Origin: Owenia fusiformis
Taxonomy: Eukaryota > Annelida > Polychaeta > Sabellida > Oweniidae
Reading direction: 5' to 3'
Assembly: GCA_903813345.2 (NCBI GenBank)
Contig: CAIIXF020000010.1
Location: 1,729,169-1,793,168 of the forward strand
DNA length: 64,000 nt
The notes below the pieces were generated by a model. The model did not search any database, was not told the origin of the DNA, and worked only from the letters and a program-made list of their open reading frames with translations. Within the stretch, counting starts at the first letter, position 1, and the number at the start of each line of letters is the position of its first letter. Both the position numbers and the translations under genes were made by a program. Below, piece after piece: positions 50,601-63,999 of this stretch.

Positions 50601-53600
50601 AGTAAGACCTTACTATTGTTCAGTAGTCTTGTATCAAGACCCAACTTTCCCAAATACCTCACCTATGGAGGTAAAGTAAGAAATAGGGGTTTGATGCAAG
50701 ATTACTGTTGGTATCAAACTTAAGACAAGATGAATTGTGGGCTTTGCATTTGCCATTGTACAAGTTAAAGTATACCACAGAAAAGATATTTACAGTTTGC
50801 TTAGTAAAGCATTTCTATCCAAAAATAAATTAATTGGAAATGTAATTACGTAATCTTAATCCTCGAATTGAATATCTTACAATCTGTGATATATCCAGAA
50901 GTTAGCCTCTCTTTGAACTCTCTTTGATATATTAGATGGATTATGAAACAATACACTTGGGATAAAATGTGTTCAATGAAATGGACTTGAAATATTGATT
51001 CATTTGTAAAATGTGAATTCCATCTTTTAACTGAAATAGACAAATTAGAAATGACATTCTTAAAGAACCTGTCTGTCAATATAAGTTCACCTAATGGAGA
51101 ATATGTCAATAAGATGGTTTGGTTGACCGACTTCATGAGGTTGGTGTGCTCCTATTTTTATGAAAATCAAAGTGCAGCCTTTGGTACCCCATCGAGGAAT
51201 TTCAGACATAAGGTTGAAGTAAGAAAGTTTTTATATTTTTCACAATGACAGTCTGACACATTGTTGTAAGATATAATTGATTCGTATGGGAATCATAACT
51301 CTGTTATTTCATGTATAAAGGTTGTTTTACAAAGATCCCCATGTAAAGGTCTGCAGTGATTGCAATTTGAACAATTCATCCTCAGAATGCTGGTCCAGAG
51401 TCTAGAATAGAAAGGAAGTAAATGTAGATCTTAAAGGGAATGACATCTGAGCCAACATTTAACAATTGAATTATCCTCTTTGTTACTTCCTTCTCTGTAT
51501 GGTGATGCAGTCACTTATGTTTAATCAAGGAAGAAGATGATGGACTCGTGATTAACATCATCTTTTTGTTATGAATTGTAGATGTAGAATTGTATGAATG
51601 AATGACAGTTTTCAAGCTAGAGCATGGCACATAGGTATTATGAAATCATTTTCTGCGTAGGATCCTTATTTGCTGATACATTTGTCAAACAAATGGGAAT
51701 TCCCTCCCTAAGAAGATATAGTGTGTAAACATAGTTCTGCTTACAGCCTCAAAAAAGTGTTATGTCAGTAAATAACGCTTAAACTCAATTCTTGGTGCTC
51801 TGCTTCAATCTGAACTCTTACACAACTACAGAAATCATTATGAAATTTATCTTCCTTTTCAGCAATGCTTTTATTAATTAATTTTAATCAGATTTCTTGT
51901 GACATGAATTTAGAAAAGGAGTGGAGTAATGACTTTACTATTGTCAGCTCAAAACTCTGCTCTGAATCCTTGCCTTATACCTGCCCTTACCCCCTTTTGG
52001 CTGGCAACACTACTCTGACTCTCAAAGATGATATTACAGTTTTTAAACTGATCTTCATGATCTCAGTTGGATCTTTGATAGCCTTTTTGGAAGTTTGATT
52101 GTTAAATGAATGTTTAAACTAGTAGCAAAAAGTATACATGTAGTTTGTGTATTCTGATTCATTTTTTCATAGAAAAACACATCATGTAATGTCATACCCT
52201 ATTTTCCTATTGATTCTCGAAGCCTTGACTGCAAATTCTGGTTTATCTTTTCCAGTTACTCTTGCATCAAGCCACTTCTTCCCTCCTTACTGACTAAAAT
52301 ATAGCTGGTGGGCCATCAGTAGAGGGACACAGTTACCCAGTGTACCTATATATGGTTCACCAATAATATTACAAAGTGTGTATACTGTATATCATTCAAG
52401 AAATAATTACTCTTATATAACATTCCTACACTGGTGAGATGTAATACCATTGGCCATGTAGCACTTGCTGCAAGCAGTATGTGTGTTGATGGTTATTCAA
52501 TTAGTTGTCTAATCAAGGGCAATAATCCAGCCACATTTCAAGGGAGAGTGATACCTCCTACTTGCCATGGAATGATAACACAACCAGTACATCTGCTTAT
52601 CTTCATTTGCAATTGGTTCATAATTGGGAAAACCTGGGGAAAAATAAGTATACAGTACATCATTCCTGCAGGCCAGCAAGGTGGTTTCATGGTCTTTTAA
52701 CTATTCATCTTACTTACACAAGCCTCAATATTGCCAATACATGTAAAGGCTCATAAGTTTGTTTTTTACCTCCTTTTTCTCAAAAAATATGCTTTAGGTT
52801 GTAGCCTTGTTAGAGGAGATGGTTCTAGATACTGCACTATGCAGCAAGGAATGTATCCTGTACTGAGAAAGCAATAGAAATGCTAGTTGGATACCATTCC
52901 TACTATTCAAGGCCATCCTAGTGAAAAACAGGAATGGATGCCTGGCGCTTATGATTGATGATTTTGAACTAACTTTTAGTGGTTGATGCTACAAATAGAA
53001 GTGAACTGAAAAACAGAACAGTTCAGGACATATTGTACCCTTTGCTTTGAACAATTTTGAAATCTTGATTTGTTGTGGGAGCAGAACTCCAGAGAATAAA
53101 ATATATAAGACAGGATTTCAAAAGATGCTGCAAGGTTCCTCTCTTGATAGAAAGGTCAATTATGTGATGAAAATCTAATGTTGTATGTTATGATAAGAAG
53201 TGAGATCATAGCCGTGTTATGAACCATTTAGAGAACTGATTTGAACTCTAACTGAAGATTTCATGAAGTGAATAAAAACACTTATGTTGTATTGTCTTTA
53301 CTGTCTTGTACCAGGATGTTGTAATAACAGGACAGTAGAAAGATGATTCACAATAAAATAAATAAGTAAATGTTAATTCATGTACATGTAAACATTTTGT
53401 TAGATGACAGTAGACGAGATGTGAGAAAATCACATTGACTTATAGGCATCTTTGTTAAAGTACAAATTAAAACAAACCAGAAGTGGTGGCATATTGTTAT
53501 AGTTTTCAACCTTTTTGTAAACAGTGTTTGGTGGTTGGTGTTTGGCAGTTGAGGTCTGTAACAAATGGCAGGTGGTGATATTTTGCATGTTAATAACTTG

Positions 53601-53871
53601 TTTTACTTAAAGCCACAGACAAAGTGTGGCAATTTTTAGTTGAATCAAACTTATAGCCAGGCTTTCAAGATCAGTGTCTAAATTGTGCTCTTTTTCATCA
53701 GTTGATTTTTTATTCTACAAACTCTTTCTTCCATAATTATTGAAATAACAAATGTAATGGGTGTTTTATAGGTCCCCACTATCAGCCCTGGTAATAAAGT
53801 CCGAGAAACCAGGCCTTGTATTTTGAAATGTGAGATCTTATCAAGTCAAAGTGTTATCTTTCTATTTTCAG
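47659..53871. other. Gene-free AT-rich stretch
   Basis: No exon with convincing coding sequence. It contains small repeat fragments: a palindrome at 50622-50707 (AGTCTTGTATCAAGACCC against GGTTTGATGCAAGATTACT), a TIR-like pair near 49890 and 50140, and an inverted ATGTCACCAC-family copy at 53515-53605. It may be part of a long 5' intron of the DENND4-like gene. Confidence 0.4.
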
Positions 53872-54442
53872 CTGTTAAACAGAGGCATGTATGACTGTAT
53901 GAGGTCACCATATCATAAAACAGAACAACAACACAACTCCCAAGCAGCAGCAGAATAATAACACTACAGTTCAAGTTAGGATTAAACAACAAAGCAAGCT
54001 TTATCTTGGGTCAAACGGAGTTAAAACACAAAAACAAAACAATTAGAAATATCACACCTGATACCCTCTGTATATATATATAGAACTAACCAATATTAGT
54101 ATGCAGAAATAATCGAAACCTGAAATATTGACACTAATTTTTGGCAGGAGTTATGTAATCTGGCTAAAATTACGAACTGTGATTTCCAGTTAACTACAGC
54201 ACAGTTTCTACTACCTGCTATGTTGAGGGATACTACACATCTGGTTTAATACATGATATTGGATTACTGATTATACATTGTATTGAGGATACCTATTGAT
54301 TAGGACTATTCAATATTTGGAATACAGCTGGATGTGTAGTGCAGTATATTAGTACAGCCTGAGTACAAATAGAGTCAGATTTATTGCAGCTTTGTTACAA
54401 GACTAATTGTCATCGATATTATGGATAATACTTGATTTAAAG
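53872..54442 (+). other. Possible non-coding 5' exon of the DENND4-like gene
   Basis: A good acceptor (TTTCTATTTTCAG) at 53871 and a good donor (AAAG followed by GTAAGC) at 54443 enclose 571 bases with stops in all frames. The coding exon at 62934 begins with a short 5' UTR after an acceptor, so upstream non-coding exons must exist. This segment is only a candidate. Confidence 0.2.
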
Positions 54443-56700
54443 GTAAGCGAAATATTATTAATTTTTTGTTGTCAAAAATGACTCACATATATGTATGTAT
54501 CTTCATGTGACGTGTACATGTATTTAAACCCTTGCTCTTGTGATTCTATAAATTTTGAATAAAGTAGTGGTAAAACAAGCATCAAGTCTAATCTCTCTTC
54601 CAGCTCTGAATCTGTTTTTAGGAAAAAAGGGGTTCAGGTACAAAGGATTTATGAAATAGGACAGAATAAAAATGTTCAGGTTACCGGAAGTCATTCTTTG
54701 TTGACTTGGCATAGATTTGCAGTGTTCTTAATTGACACCAAATTAACTTCATATCATATATGATCATATGGATGTATATCTGTACTCTACTTATATATAT
54801 AGAACATAGCGTGGGTGCCAAGATAAAATAATTTGGACAGATATATTTGCCAAATGATGCTCCCATTGCCAAATATTCAACATACTGTATGTTCATGTAT
54901 GTTATTCAATGTTCAGCTATGCTTCTTGCGAGTTCCCATGGTTTGAGTGGGAGGTGAGATAGGGGAGGTATGTTGTCATTTGTCAGAGTATGAATAGGGG
55001 CTGGCAATCTTACAGTTATTATGCAGTGATGAACTGAATCTAAATTATCAACTTCCAGTAAATTTTCTGATAATATATTTGATTAAAGGCCTATTTTCAG
55101 AAAAAATCCCATTTTTAGGAGGAGTAAGGGTGCAGGTCCTTCTCCAGTCTCTTTAAGCATTCTGATTTTACAGATCATCTTGTGATAAGAAGGAAAGAAT
55201 TTTGGATATCACAATGAGAATGAACTATAGCTTCATTTTATTGCATTTTAGTGATGACTATTGATATGTTAAAGTATCTTTGTCTATTAACTACAAAGCT
55301 ATTCCCACTTGAAACCTACTTATGTAATGATGTAACATATAGATTAGCCTGAAAAGAATATTTGTCATTCTTTCCCTTCAAGCTAATTAGGTATTGTTTC
55401 ACTGTCGATGTCATTTTAGTGACAAACTAATAATAGAGTCAGAAATACAGAAAATCTTGAAAAAACAATTCAAAATTAATGGAGCTCATAAATATAAGTC
55501 CATGTGTTAGTAAGTTACTTATTTTTCTCTTGTTGTATACCATTTAAATGTACTTGAGAATATTTATCTTTATAGGATAGTACTAAAAGTATTTACCTTG
55601 GTTTAAAATAGAGAAAAGTCAATGACCTTTATATAAATCAATAAAAGGTATAACTTGACAAACTCCATACTCTGTATAGAGCCTCTAATTAATTAATTTT
55701 TATGAACCTCATAGGAGTTTTAAATTTCAATATATATATTAAAGATTTTTGAGAATGTCTCATTCTGATATCTGATCAATGTACTTCCCAAAAAAAAAAA
55801 AATTCTTAAGTTGGTGCAGATTCTCATTTGCACTCTTCATCTTCCATAGGTTACAAAGCGAAATGTACAAAGCGATCGAAAATTATGTTTTGATTTTGAC
55901 AATATGCGATTCCAATCTAATCAGAGTCAACCAATGATTCCTACATAAATGGAGAACATCAGGATTAGTACAACAGAAAAACCGTCCTCAACTTCAAACG
56001 ATTGTCCTTGTTTACTGAGCATTAAGTAGATTTATCAAGAGTATTTGTAGAAATACATGACAGTCAATTCTTGTATTGATTAGCTCGAGTAAGTCAGTCA
56101 GTTCATTTGTTTTGGTTAAGCTGATAGTCTCTGTCTGTATATACCAAGACTTCCCACATACCATATTCTACATTCTTTAGGCCATTCTAATAAGGGCCCA
56201 TGAGTCAAAAATCCCCGGGAATTTTATTTTATGCATGACAATTTTTCTTGCCAAGAATGCCTTATTTGCAACATCAAAACGAAGTAGCAGCATTTTTACA
56301 AATGTATTGTTATTATAGAGATTACTGTAAAGATCACTAAAATATAGCAAGGATCTTGTAAGATTCTTATAAGACAATGTTGACGAAATCCCCAACAGAG
56401 CCCCTCAAGTAGAAGGTATTGTTCCCCCCCCCCCCCCCCGATTATCTTCCATATTTCTACTAGAGACTCTTGGGTATCAATGTAAAGTTATACCTTATCT
56501 TTTTAATTTTATGATAGATCACCATTTTTGTGTGAAAGTCATGTTAAAGGCGAGAAAGTGACAGTTTAGAATAGGTTCTCTCTTTTCTGATATATTCGTT
56601 AATACTTGGTAATTCCTCAATATTTGTTAGAGAGTAGGCGCTAATTACAGAGAATAAGGTAGTTATTTTCATTTGTATATATAAGAATAATTAATAAAAC
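54443..56700. other. Gene-free AT-rich stretch
   Basis: Nothing coding is visible. A poly-C run lies at 56425-56440. Likely intronic if the DENND4-like gene starts upstream. Confidence 0.4.
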
Positions 56701-56705
56701 TGTGC

Positions 56706-57310
56706 CTCAAAGTAAATGTTGCACAAATCAATAGTGATCATTGGAGAAAGGCAGGGTGTATCAATTGTTCAGTTAATGTTGTACAACTCAGTGGTAACCA
56801 TTGCAGAAAGGTTATACCATGAAGTAGATGTTGTACAACTCAGTGGTAACCATTGCAGAAAGGTTATACCATGAAGTAGATGTTGTACAACTCAGTGGTA
56901 ACCATTGCAGAAAGGTTATACCATGAAGTAGATGTTGTACAACTCAGTGGTAACCATTGCAGAAAGGTTATACCATGAAGTAGATGTTGTACAACTCAGT
57001 GGTAACCATTGCAGAAAGGTTATACCATGAAGTAGATGTTGTACAACTCAGTGGTAACCATTGCAGAAAGGTTATACCATGAAGTAGATGTTGTACAACT
57101 CAGTGGTAACCATTGCAGAAAGGTTATACCATGAAGTAGATGTTGTACAACTCAGTGGTAACCATTGCAGAAAGGTTATACCATGAAGTAGATGTTATAC
57201 AACTCAGTGGTAACCATTGCAGAAAGGTTATACCATGAAGTAGATGTTGTACAACTCAGTTGTAACCAATGCAGAAAGGTTGTACCATGAAGTAAATGTT
57301 GCACAAATCA
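56706..57310. repeat. 52-bp minisatellite, about 11 copies
   Basis: The unit begins GAAGTAGATGTTGTACAACT and continues through CAGTGGTAACCATTGCAGAA and AGGTTATACCAT. Central copies are virtually identical, while the first and last copies diverge, which is typical of arrays homogenised by unequal exchange. Confidence 0.95.
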
Positions 57311-59981
57311 AATATGACGACATTCAAATTTAAAACCCCTGGCAGCAATTTTCATGACATATTACATTATGACAACTACATACGTCTTTGATTAACATGT
57401 ATATGTATTTAAATAAGAACAGGACCATTGTGCGAGATCACAGCCTTCAACTAGCTTAATTTCTTTCTTGCTTTTAAACATGCGTGTAACCGATTGAGTC
57501 ATTGTAGTTATTCTCATCATTGACATTTGCCTGAACTGTTGAGGTGGCCCCTTTTCTAAGAGGACTTGAGCTATCTGTTACGAGAACATCATTTCTAGAT
57601 ATTCTTCAATTGCACTTGAATGACACAATAGATGATAATATATGTCATATTGTCGTGAGAAAATCATATATGCAGTGATAAAACATGTTTCATATTTGAA
57701 TTACAAACTGGTAGTTTTGAACTGGGTTATTGTATTTAAGCCCCTATATGCAGGGTGTCCAATCCCTGCAAAGTTACATATATTTACCTAGTTACCAATT
57801 TGGCATAGGCATTTACTGTCCTATGTGGCATTTCATAATCTGAAATGTCCAGAAACATCATTTTTTGTTGTTTATTTTTCAAGAAAAGATATTTTGAAAA
57901 AGTTTTTTCCTCAAAGGTCTAGGAAGTTAGGTGGTCTGTATAGTTGGCAAACTTGGAAATGTATAAAATTTGATATAAAACTCTCCAAAAATATGTTAAT
58001 CCAGGGCCCTGGGGTGCTAATTTTGAAAAATAAAGAATAAGGTAATGGTTTGAAAGGCAATCTTCCTAAACTCTTGAGGATATATTGCTTCCTAGTTGTA
58101 TATATCTGTAAAGCAATGAATCAGATGTAAATGCGCATTTCTCCAACTCAGATTCACCATATGTTGAATATGACCTTTGTTTGGCCTATTTTGTTAACTA
58201 CTGCAACCTGTTAAAGGTATAAACACCATGTAACATTGTTTTTGTACAGCCTGCAATCATTTATGTTGAGTTTGTAACCTAACTCTCCAGACTCTTCACA
58301 GGATTTTTATCACACTTTGAAAGAGTGATATTGTTGTTGTCCTGCGCTGATGACTTCATGCACATGTGCATCTGTCTGTCATAAAAATTCTGGTAAAATC
58401 AAATCTGGACTTGTGAATCAAAAAATCCAATCCATAATACCCTGAGCCATAATACCCTGGCAAATCAGGGCTAAGAGATGCGATGCCAGGGTTCATTATA
58501 AGAGGCTAGATCTGTGATATCATCCATATTCAAATCTACCGTAGAATCTTAAGAAAATATGACTTTGTCATTATGAATCAATTTGAGGTATTTTTGTGCT
58601 GTGTTTTACTCAAATAGCCATTGTTTTTGCTTTAAGAGTCAGTAATTTTGCTAACAAGTGTTTTGTTGTTAAAATATCATATAGTAGCTAGATGATTGGT
58701 TCTGGGTATTGGAATGAAGGTTCTAAGTACATACCACATAAAATAGATGAATAGCATATTGAACAAAGGCTGACATGGAAAAAAGCACTATTTGAATAAA
58801 TATGCTCAAGGTTATTTATCATTATTATGTTATTTATATCTAGGCAAACTGCTCTGGGACACATTTCTCTACATTGTGTTATTTTGCTATGTTCTGCATA
58901 GAGAATTACGGAAGGTTTAGGTCCTTGGGTCTTGGAGCTCAATTATTCAAGCTTTGGATTATTAGAGATTGAAGATTCCAACTGAATGTTAGCTACAGCC
59001 ATAAAAATAATGAAATCTCTGTGCTTTTTACAGAATGAACGTAACTCACTTTTGATGGTGATTGCCATTCTTGAAAATTATTTCCCATCTTGCTTTTCCT
59101 CTTAATATCAATTTACAGTTTTATTGATAAGACTTTCTCAGATTCATACAGTCAGCTACTAATGATGACTCCATGGCAGGTCAATGCATTCATCAATTTC
59201 AAGTTTTCTTCTACTCTATTTTGAATGCTATAACATTGAACTCTTCAGTATTTTCCTCCTGGGGTTAGTAAAGGATTGGAGATGGAATAAATGTTAATAC
59301 CATGATCTTTTACTATCTAGCATCAATTCAGACTGATGGAAGCCTGACTGAAGTGAGAAGTTAATTGATATGTCCTTTAAAAAAAATCAGTAAATGCTTC
59401 TTTTTAAGTCTGTTTCTGATACGTGTGCAGGGGTTTGACTAGAATTTCTCACAACAGGCTAATAGATGAAAACAACAGGCAAAATTAATGGAAGTCATAA
59501 ATTTCACTTAGAAGAGTTGAAAAGTCCCTAAAATCAAAAGGCAATTTTGTGAAAAACAACCGGTGAAAATTGCCTGTTGCCTGCTGCTAATGAAACTCCT
59601 GTGCATTTATTTTTTATTTTTTAAATCTGTGTATAATTGAGTTCTGTAACTGTGTTTTTAGTGCCTGTAGAATGTCATTCTTTATATTGTTCTTTTATAG
59701 TATTTCTATTGTAGTTTCAGTTGAGATATGTGGTTACAATGACCCTTCTCCCTTTGTTAGAGGGATCAAGTATGACTTACTCTTATATAACCAATGTTCT
59801 TCTTTACATATTGAGTCATTCATCCAGGGGTGGTGGGTTCCATCCCCACTGGGGTAGACTGAATTTTTTCTTCAAACCCTTAGCATGATTTCATTACATG
59901 CTTTATCATTAACTTATGATCCCCAAAAGTTGTTTGTCATTTGTGATATTATGAATGACAGAAATCCATTTGTCCATATAC
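57311..59981. other. Gene-free AT-rich stretch
   Basis: No supported exon or clear repeat beyond short duplications such as CATAATACCCTG near 58432 and 58448. Confidence 0.4.
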
Positions 59982-60468
59982 CAGGCCTGTCAACTTGGGA
60001 ACACCTAACATGAGTGACTTGGAAATGTTGAACACCTCCCCTCAAAATGTGGACACCTTGGTCCAAATCTGGACACCTTGATCCAAATTTTGAACACCTT
60101 GGTTTAAATTTTATTACATCTTGCCAAATTTTGAACACCTCAAATTTTTCGCGCTCGTTACGCTCGCATTTCAAACATCCGTCAACGGGGGGGAGGTACG
60201 AAAAATTTCGAACGGAATGCGTGACATATACGTAATTCGCGTGAAAAGTCCGAACAAAATGCGTACATTTTTTTCCGGCGTTCGTATTTTTGCTGTGTAG
60301 ACGATCTTTTTTAGCAATTTTTCTACAGAAATATTTTTGCTTGACAATTTCCAGGTAAAATGCATATTTGCGTGACATTTTCTGTCACGCAAAAATAACT
60401 GGCGTGACTTCAAATTCTTCAGCAAATGCGTGACAAATACGCAAATTGCGGGACAGTTGACAGGCCTG
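59982..60468. mobile_element. 487-bp TIR element with ATATAC flanks
   Basis: Ends CAGGCCTGTCAACT and AGTTGACAGGCCTG are perfect inverted repeats. ATATAC lies directly outside both ends (59976-59981 and 60469-60474), a probable target duplication. The interior has tandem TGGACACCTTGGTCCAAAT units and CGCAAATACGC-type motifs. A 154-codon frame on the minus strand spans it and runs past its edge, so it is not a gene. Confidence 0.75.
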
Positions 60469-60474
60469 ATATAC

Positions 60475-62933
60475 AGATATATTATTATATATTAGCATGG
60501 GTTTGTGAGACTCTCTGATTGTATCTGATTGGTTGAATACCAAGCTAAATTTATCACTCTTTCTCAGAGGTTAATGACCAAGCTCAACTGGTAGCCCTAG
60601 GGTATTCTGAATTGTATTAAATTGATGTTCATCCTCGGCCCAAGGGTATTTCACTTCTTCACATTGCTGCTGTGTTTGGCAGTGAATCCCAACCTTGAAA
60701 GATAGGTGATGTTATCCTCACTTGGTTCTCAGTAGACATTACTAAGATGGTTACTTAATGCCATAATCAATACAACCTCTTTCATTTTGGAGCCAGATCT
60801 AACAATATATTATTATAATCAACTTTAGATTTTAGGCTTTTGATTTGCTATGTGGCAGCCTGTTTTCTTATTCCGATTGATGTAGTCCTCTTGAGATGGA
60901 GATTGCGATGTTGCAGTTGATATACCATTTAACAATTTCAATCTTACTGGCAGAGTACTTATAGCTTTTAGGTATCTTAAATAGAGACATTCTGGGGAAT
61001 GAACCCTACAGACTGAAATTGAAACAATTTTTTTTAATTTTTTAGATTTTTGAAAAAAAATTCACTTATGATTTTAACAGGATATGTATGTGTACTATAC
61101 ATTTTATTTTGTGCTTTATCTCATCCTTTTGGATGTTATCCTGTCTGATTAATCTGTTCTGCTAATAGCCATACTCTTGAAATACTTCAATTGAAATGTG
61201 TTTTTCCAAGTTTTGTGGTTTTTGGCATGTTTCTTGATGTCATTGTTATTTTATTAGATAGGTTTAAACCATGCTTGGTCAGTATTACTAGGGATTTATC
61301 CCCATCCTTTTGTGAATACATCCGCAATGACATGACGTTAGACTTTCTGAATGACATTCTTCTTTAGTAAGGGTTAAGATATATTCACAATCAAGTGAGA
61401 TATATGTCTAAGGTAGGAAACAAGTCATTTATTACAATAAATAGGTTTGAATAGAAATGTGTTCTGTTGAATGATATATTGCAAAATTGCTTCTTTTTGA
61501 AGTGTCTAAATATCACGAGATTAAGGTCGAACTGCGTGATGAGAATTTTAAGTATTTCATGATCGTAATTTCCTTTAATGAATGAAGTTGTCAATATTTT
61601 CCAGATTTTAATGTGGATTATATTTGTGTATATAAAGAGGCATTTTAATACGTACATGCAGTCACATAGATCTCATCGTAAAAAGATCAGCATGTCATTT
61701 TCTATAACGTCGGAGCACTGTTAAGATCACATAATCTCTGATTATGTCTAAGTAAGAGTAATATTAGTTGAGTGATGTTTTCCTGTTTTTTTGCGAAGTA
61801 CGAGTGTCTATATACATGTACAGTAAATGAATCGAAGGTGTGCCTCTTTTTACAGGTATTTTTGATTGGTTATCATTGGAGTATGTCAAATAGAGAGTAA
61901 TGAACTCAATGCTGATGTTTAGGATTGACTTGATTATACATCATGTCTTATCGGAGAATATTTTCTACTTTCTAATTTTGAAAAAAAACTTAACAAGCGC
62001 TGCTTCTTCAAATAGATATAATCTTGAGAAACTTTTAGATAACTCTTTGGACAATTTAGTTAATATTATTTAGAATTCTGTCTCTCAAATAATTTCGGGG
62101 AAATTAGAAATTGGTGAATAATAATGGTTAACGAGATTCGTGTAAATGAGTTACGAGGGGCTTATGGACTTTGAACTGTTTGTCGAAGATGTAGGAAGGA
62201 ATAACAGAAGCTTGTCTAAGTATTAATTTAAAGCAGACCAGGCTGCATTTTGTGAAATCTTATTCCCGAACACCTCTTTAATTTGAACACTTCTCAATGT
62301 GAACACTTTTTTGGGCCAAATATGTTATCTCTAATTGACTTAAATGGTTTTGAAATCTTGAAATGTGAACACCTGCTAATCTGAACATTTTTGGCCAGTC
62401 AAAGTTGTCTTTTGGATTAGACAGATTCTATTGTATGTTTCTAAAAATACTATATGTCAGTGCATAACTACCAGTAAATCAGTATCAACATGAAATATTT
62501 TTATATCCATTTATTTCGTACATGTAGTATTATTTATAGATACAATAATTGGTATTTGAAAGTTTAATAAGATTAAAATAACATTGATGTAAACTAAATC
62601 TAATTATCTTGTCATACAGTAAGAAAATTGATTCTAAATTTTCTGAATGTACAGATACTAAGTTGACATTTTGTACACAGTAGAGATTTATAAATGCATT
62701 AATGATATGGTTATGATTGAGTTTGTAATAGATAATAGATATTAAAGTTTACTAGATTTAATTTACAGTACATGATATTAACATTTATATCAACATTAAC
62801 CTCATTACTAATTGCAACTATTTCCTCTTAATGCAGACATGTTTTAACCTAGTATACTGGATCTCTGGATTTAATATAAGACAAATATTGTTTATGAGAA
62901 CATGAATATAAAAATTGTCATTTGCATTTTCAG
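60475..62933. other. AT-rich stretch before the DENND4-like coding exon
   Basis: No coding exon. A fragment at about 62228-62435 (GAACACCTCTTTAATTTGAAC; TTTGGATTAGACAG) belongs to the family of the element at 7887. Probably intron. Confidence 0.4.
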
Positions 62934-62944
62934 ATAATTTAAAG

Positions 62945-63240
62945 ATGGATGACAAAAGGGTGGCAGAGTATTTTGTGGTGGCGGGTCTCCCAGATAATCC
63001 CGTCCCACTTGAAGAATACAACAACGACACTGCTATCAAGTCCACCCACAAACAAGACCCCATAGTTGATGTTGCAGTGATTATACGAAATGCTGGGGAA
63101 AAGCCTCCTAAAGGGTTCAAATGTGTTGAGCTTACACCCCTTGGGTTTCCTGCAGATTTAAACCATGGGAGTATACGGAGCCCAGAAGTATATCTGTGTT
63201 ACAGGAGAGGACGGGATAAACCACCTCTGATAGATATAGG
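62945..63240 (+). CDS. DENND4: DENN domain-containing protein 4 (Crag-like), first coding exon, partial
   Basis: The exon begins at an acceptor (TTTTCAG, AG at 62932-62933), carries 11 bases of 5' UTR, starts with [18 protein letters not shown] and ends at a GTAGGT donor after 98 codons plus two bases. DENND4 proteins (Crag in flies) are exchange factors for Rab10-class GTPases that direct basement-membrane and polarised secretion. The uDENN-side N-terminal blocks [10 protein letters not shown] and [13 protein letters not shown] are nearly invariant in the family. I chose the ATG at 62945 over an in-frame one at 62915 because the latter lies before the splice acceptor. The next exon is not visible, so the rest lies past the window; the intron after this exon exceeds 760 bp. 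Which of the vertebrate paralogues A, B and C it matches cannot be stated. Confidence 0.9.
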
Positions 63241-63479
63241 GTAGGTAGATTTCTGATTTACAAGACCATCTCTTAAATGGTGCAAATTCACCTGCTGCCA
63301 CATTTAAATGAAAGGTCTGATAGAAGATGAAGGCAGAGTGACCCTCCCCCCCAAAGATTTTATGCCCAAATCTTGTTCCTCCCCACATAGGGCAGCAGGA
63401 GAAATTAACAAAAACCTTGATAATAGTGACATCAAATTGATTTATTGTCTCTATATAATTACATAAACGTTTGTAATAT

Positions 63480-63515
63480 TTCAAATTGATGAATATATAT
63501 ATATATATATATAGT
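63480..63515. repeat. TA dinucleotide microsatellite
   Basis: About ten TA units in the first visible intron of the DENND4-like gene. Confidence 0.8.
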
Positions 63516-63744
63516 AGTTTTACTTCTATGCTTTGTTCACCCCTCCCCATCTATATCTTCATCATCTCCTTTAGGAATAAGGTATGTAAGGGGTGTTATG
63601 AGCTTGAAATTGCCCCTAATGTTAATTGATTAACCTTGGCAATTCTATTAGTACACTTTTATTGATTATTAGAAATACACTTTGACATTGTCTGCAAAAG
63701 AGCCTGGAACAAGACTTTGATGTATTTCCATTTTCAATTCTGAT

Positions 63745-63999
63745 TTACAACAAGTGGAATTGTTTCAAAACTGGGAAGACTCGTTCAACAAGTTTATCTT
63801 TGAATTTGTCAAGAGTGGTGTCATTTTGGGGATTAGCCATGAGATTCTTGCATTTATTGGGAGCCCCGACTAACCTACAATGTTCCCTATAGTGTCGGTT
63901 ATAACCAACCTTTCCGTCAGATATTTCAAACTTTTGAATGGCATCTTGTGTTTTCATCAATGCAACATGATGTCCTGTCCCAACTGCGTATTTAGAATC
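63745..63999 (-). CDS. Open minus-strand frame running off the window, unknown
   Basis: From the window edge down to a stop at 63745 the minus strand stays open for 84 codons and has a mixed, protein-like composition (for example KVGYNRHYREHCRLVGAPNK). I do not recognise it. It lies within an intron of the DENND4-like gene on the opposite strand. It could be the 3' end of a nested gene, part of a retroelement, or chance. Confidence 0.25.
   Translation of the reverse strand, partial: DSKYAVGTGHHVALMKTQDAIQKFEISDGKVGYNRHYREHCRLVGAPNKCKNLMANPQNDTTLDKFKDKLVERVFPVLKQFHLL

Noticed and set aside
59914-60378. 154-codon minus-strand frame
   Set aside because: It crosses the border of a TIR element and includes tandem repeats; not a gene.
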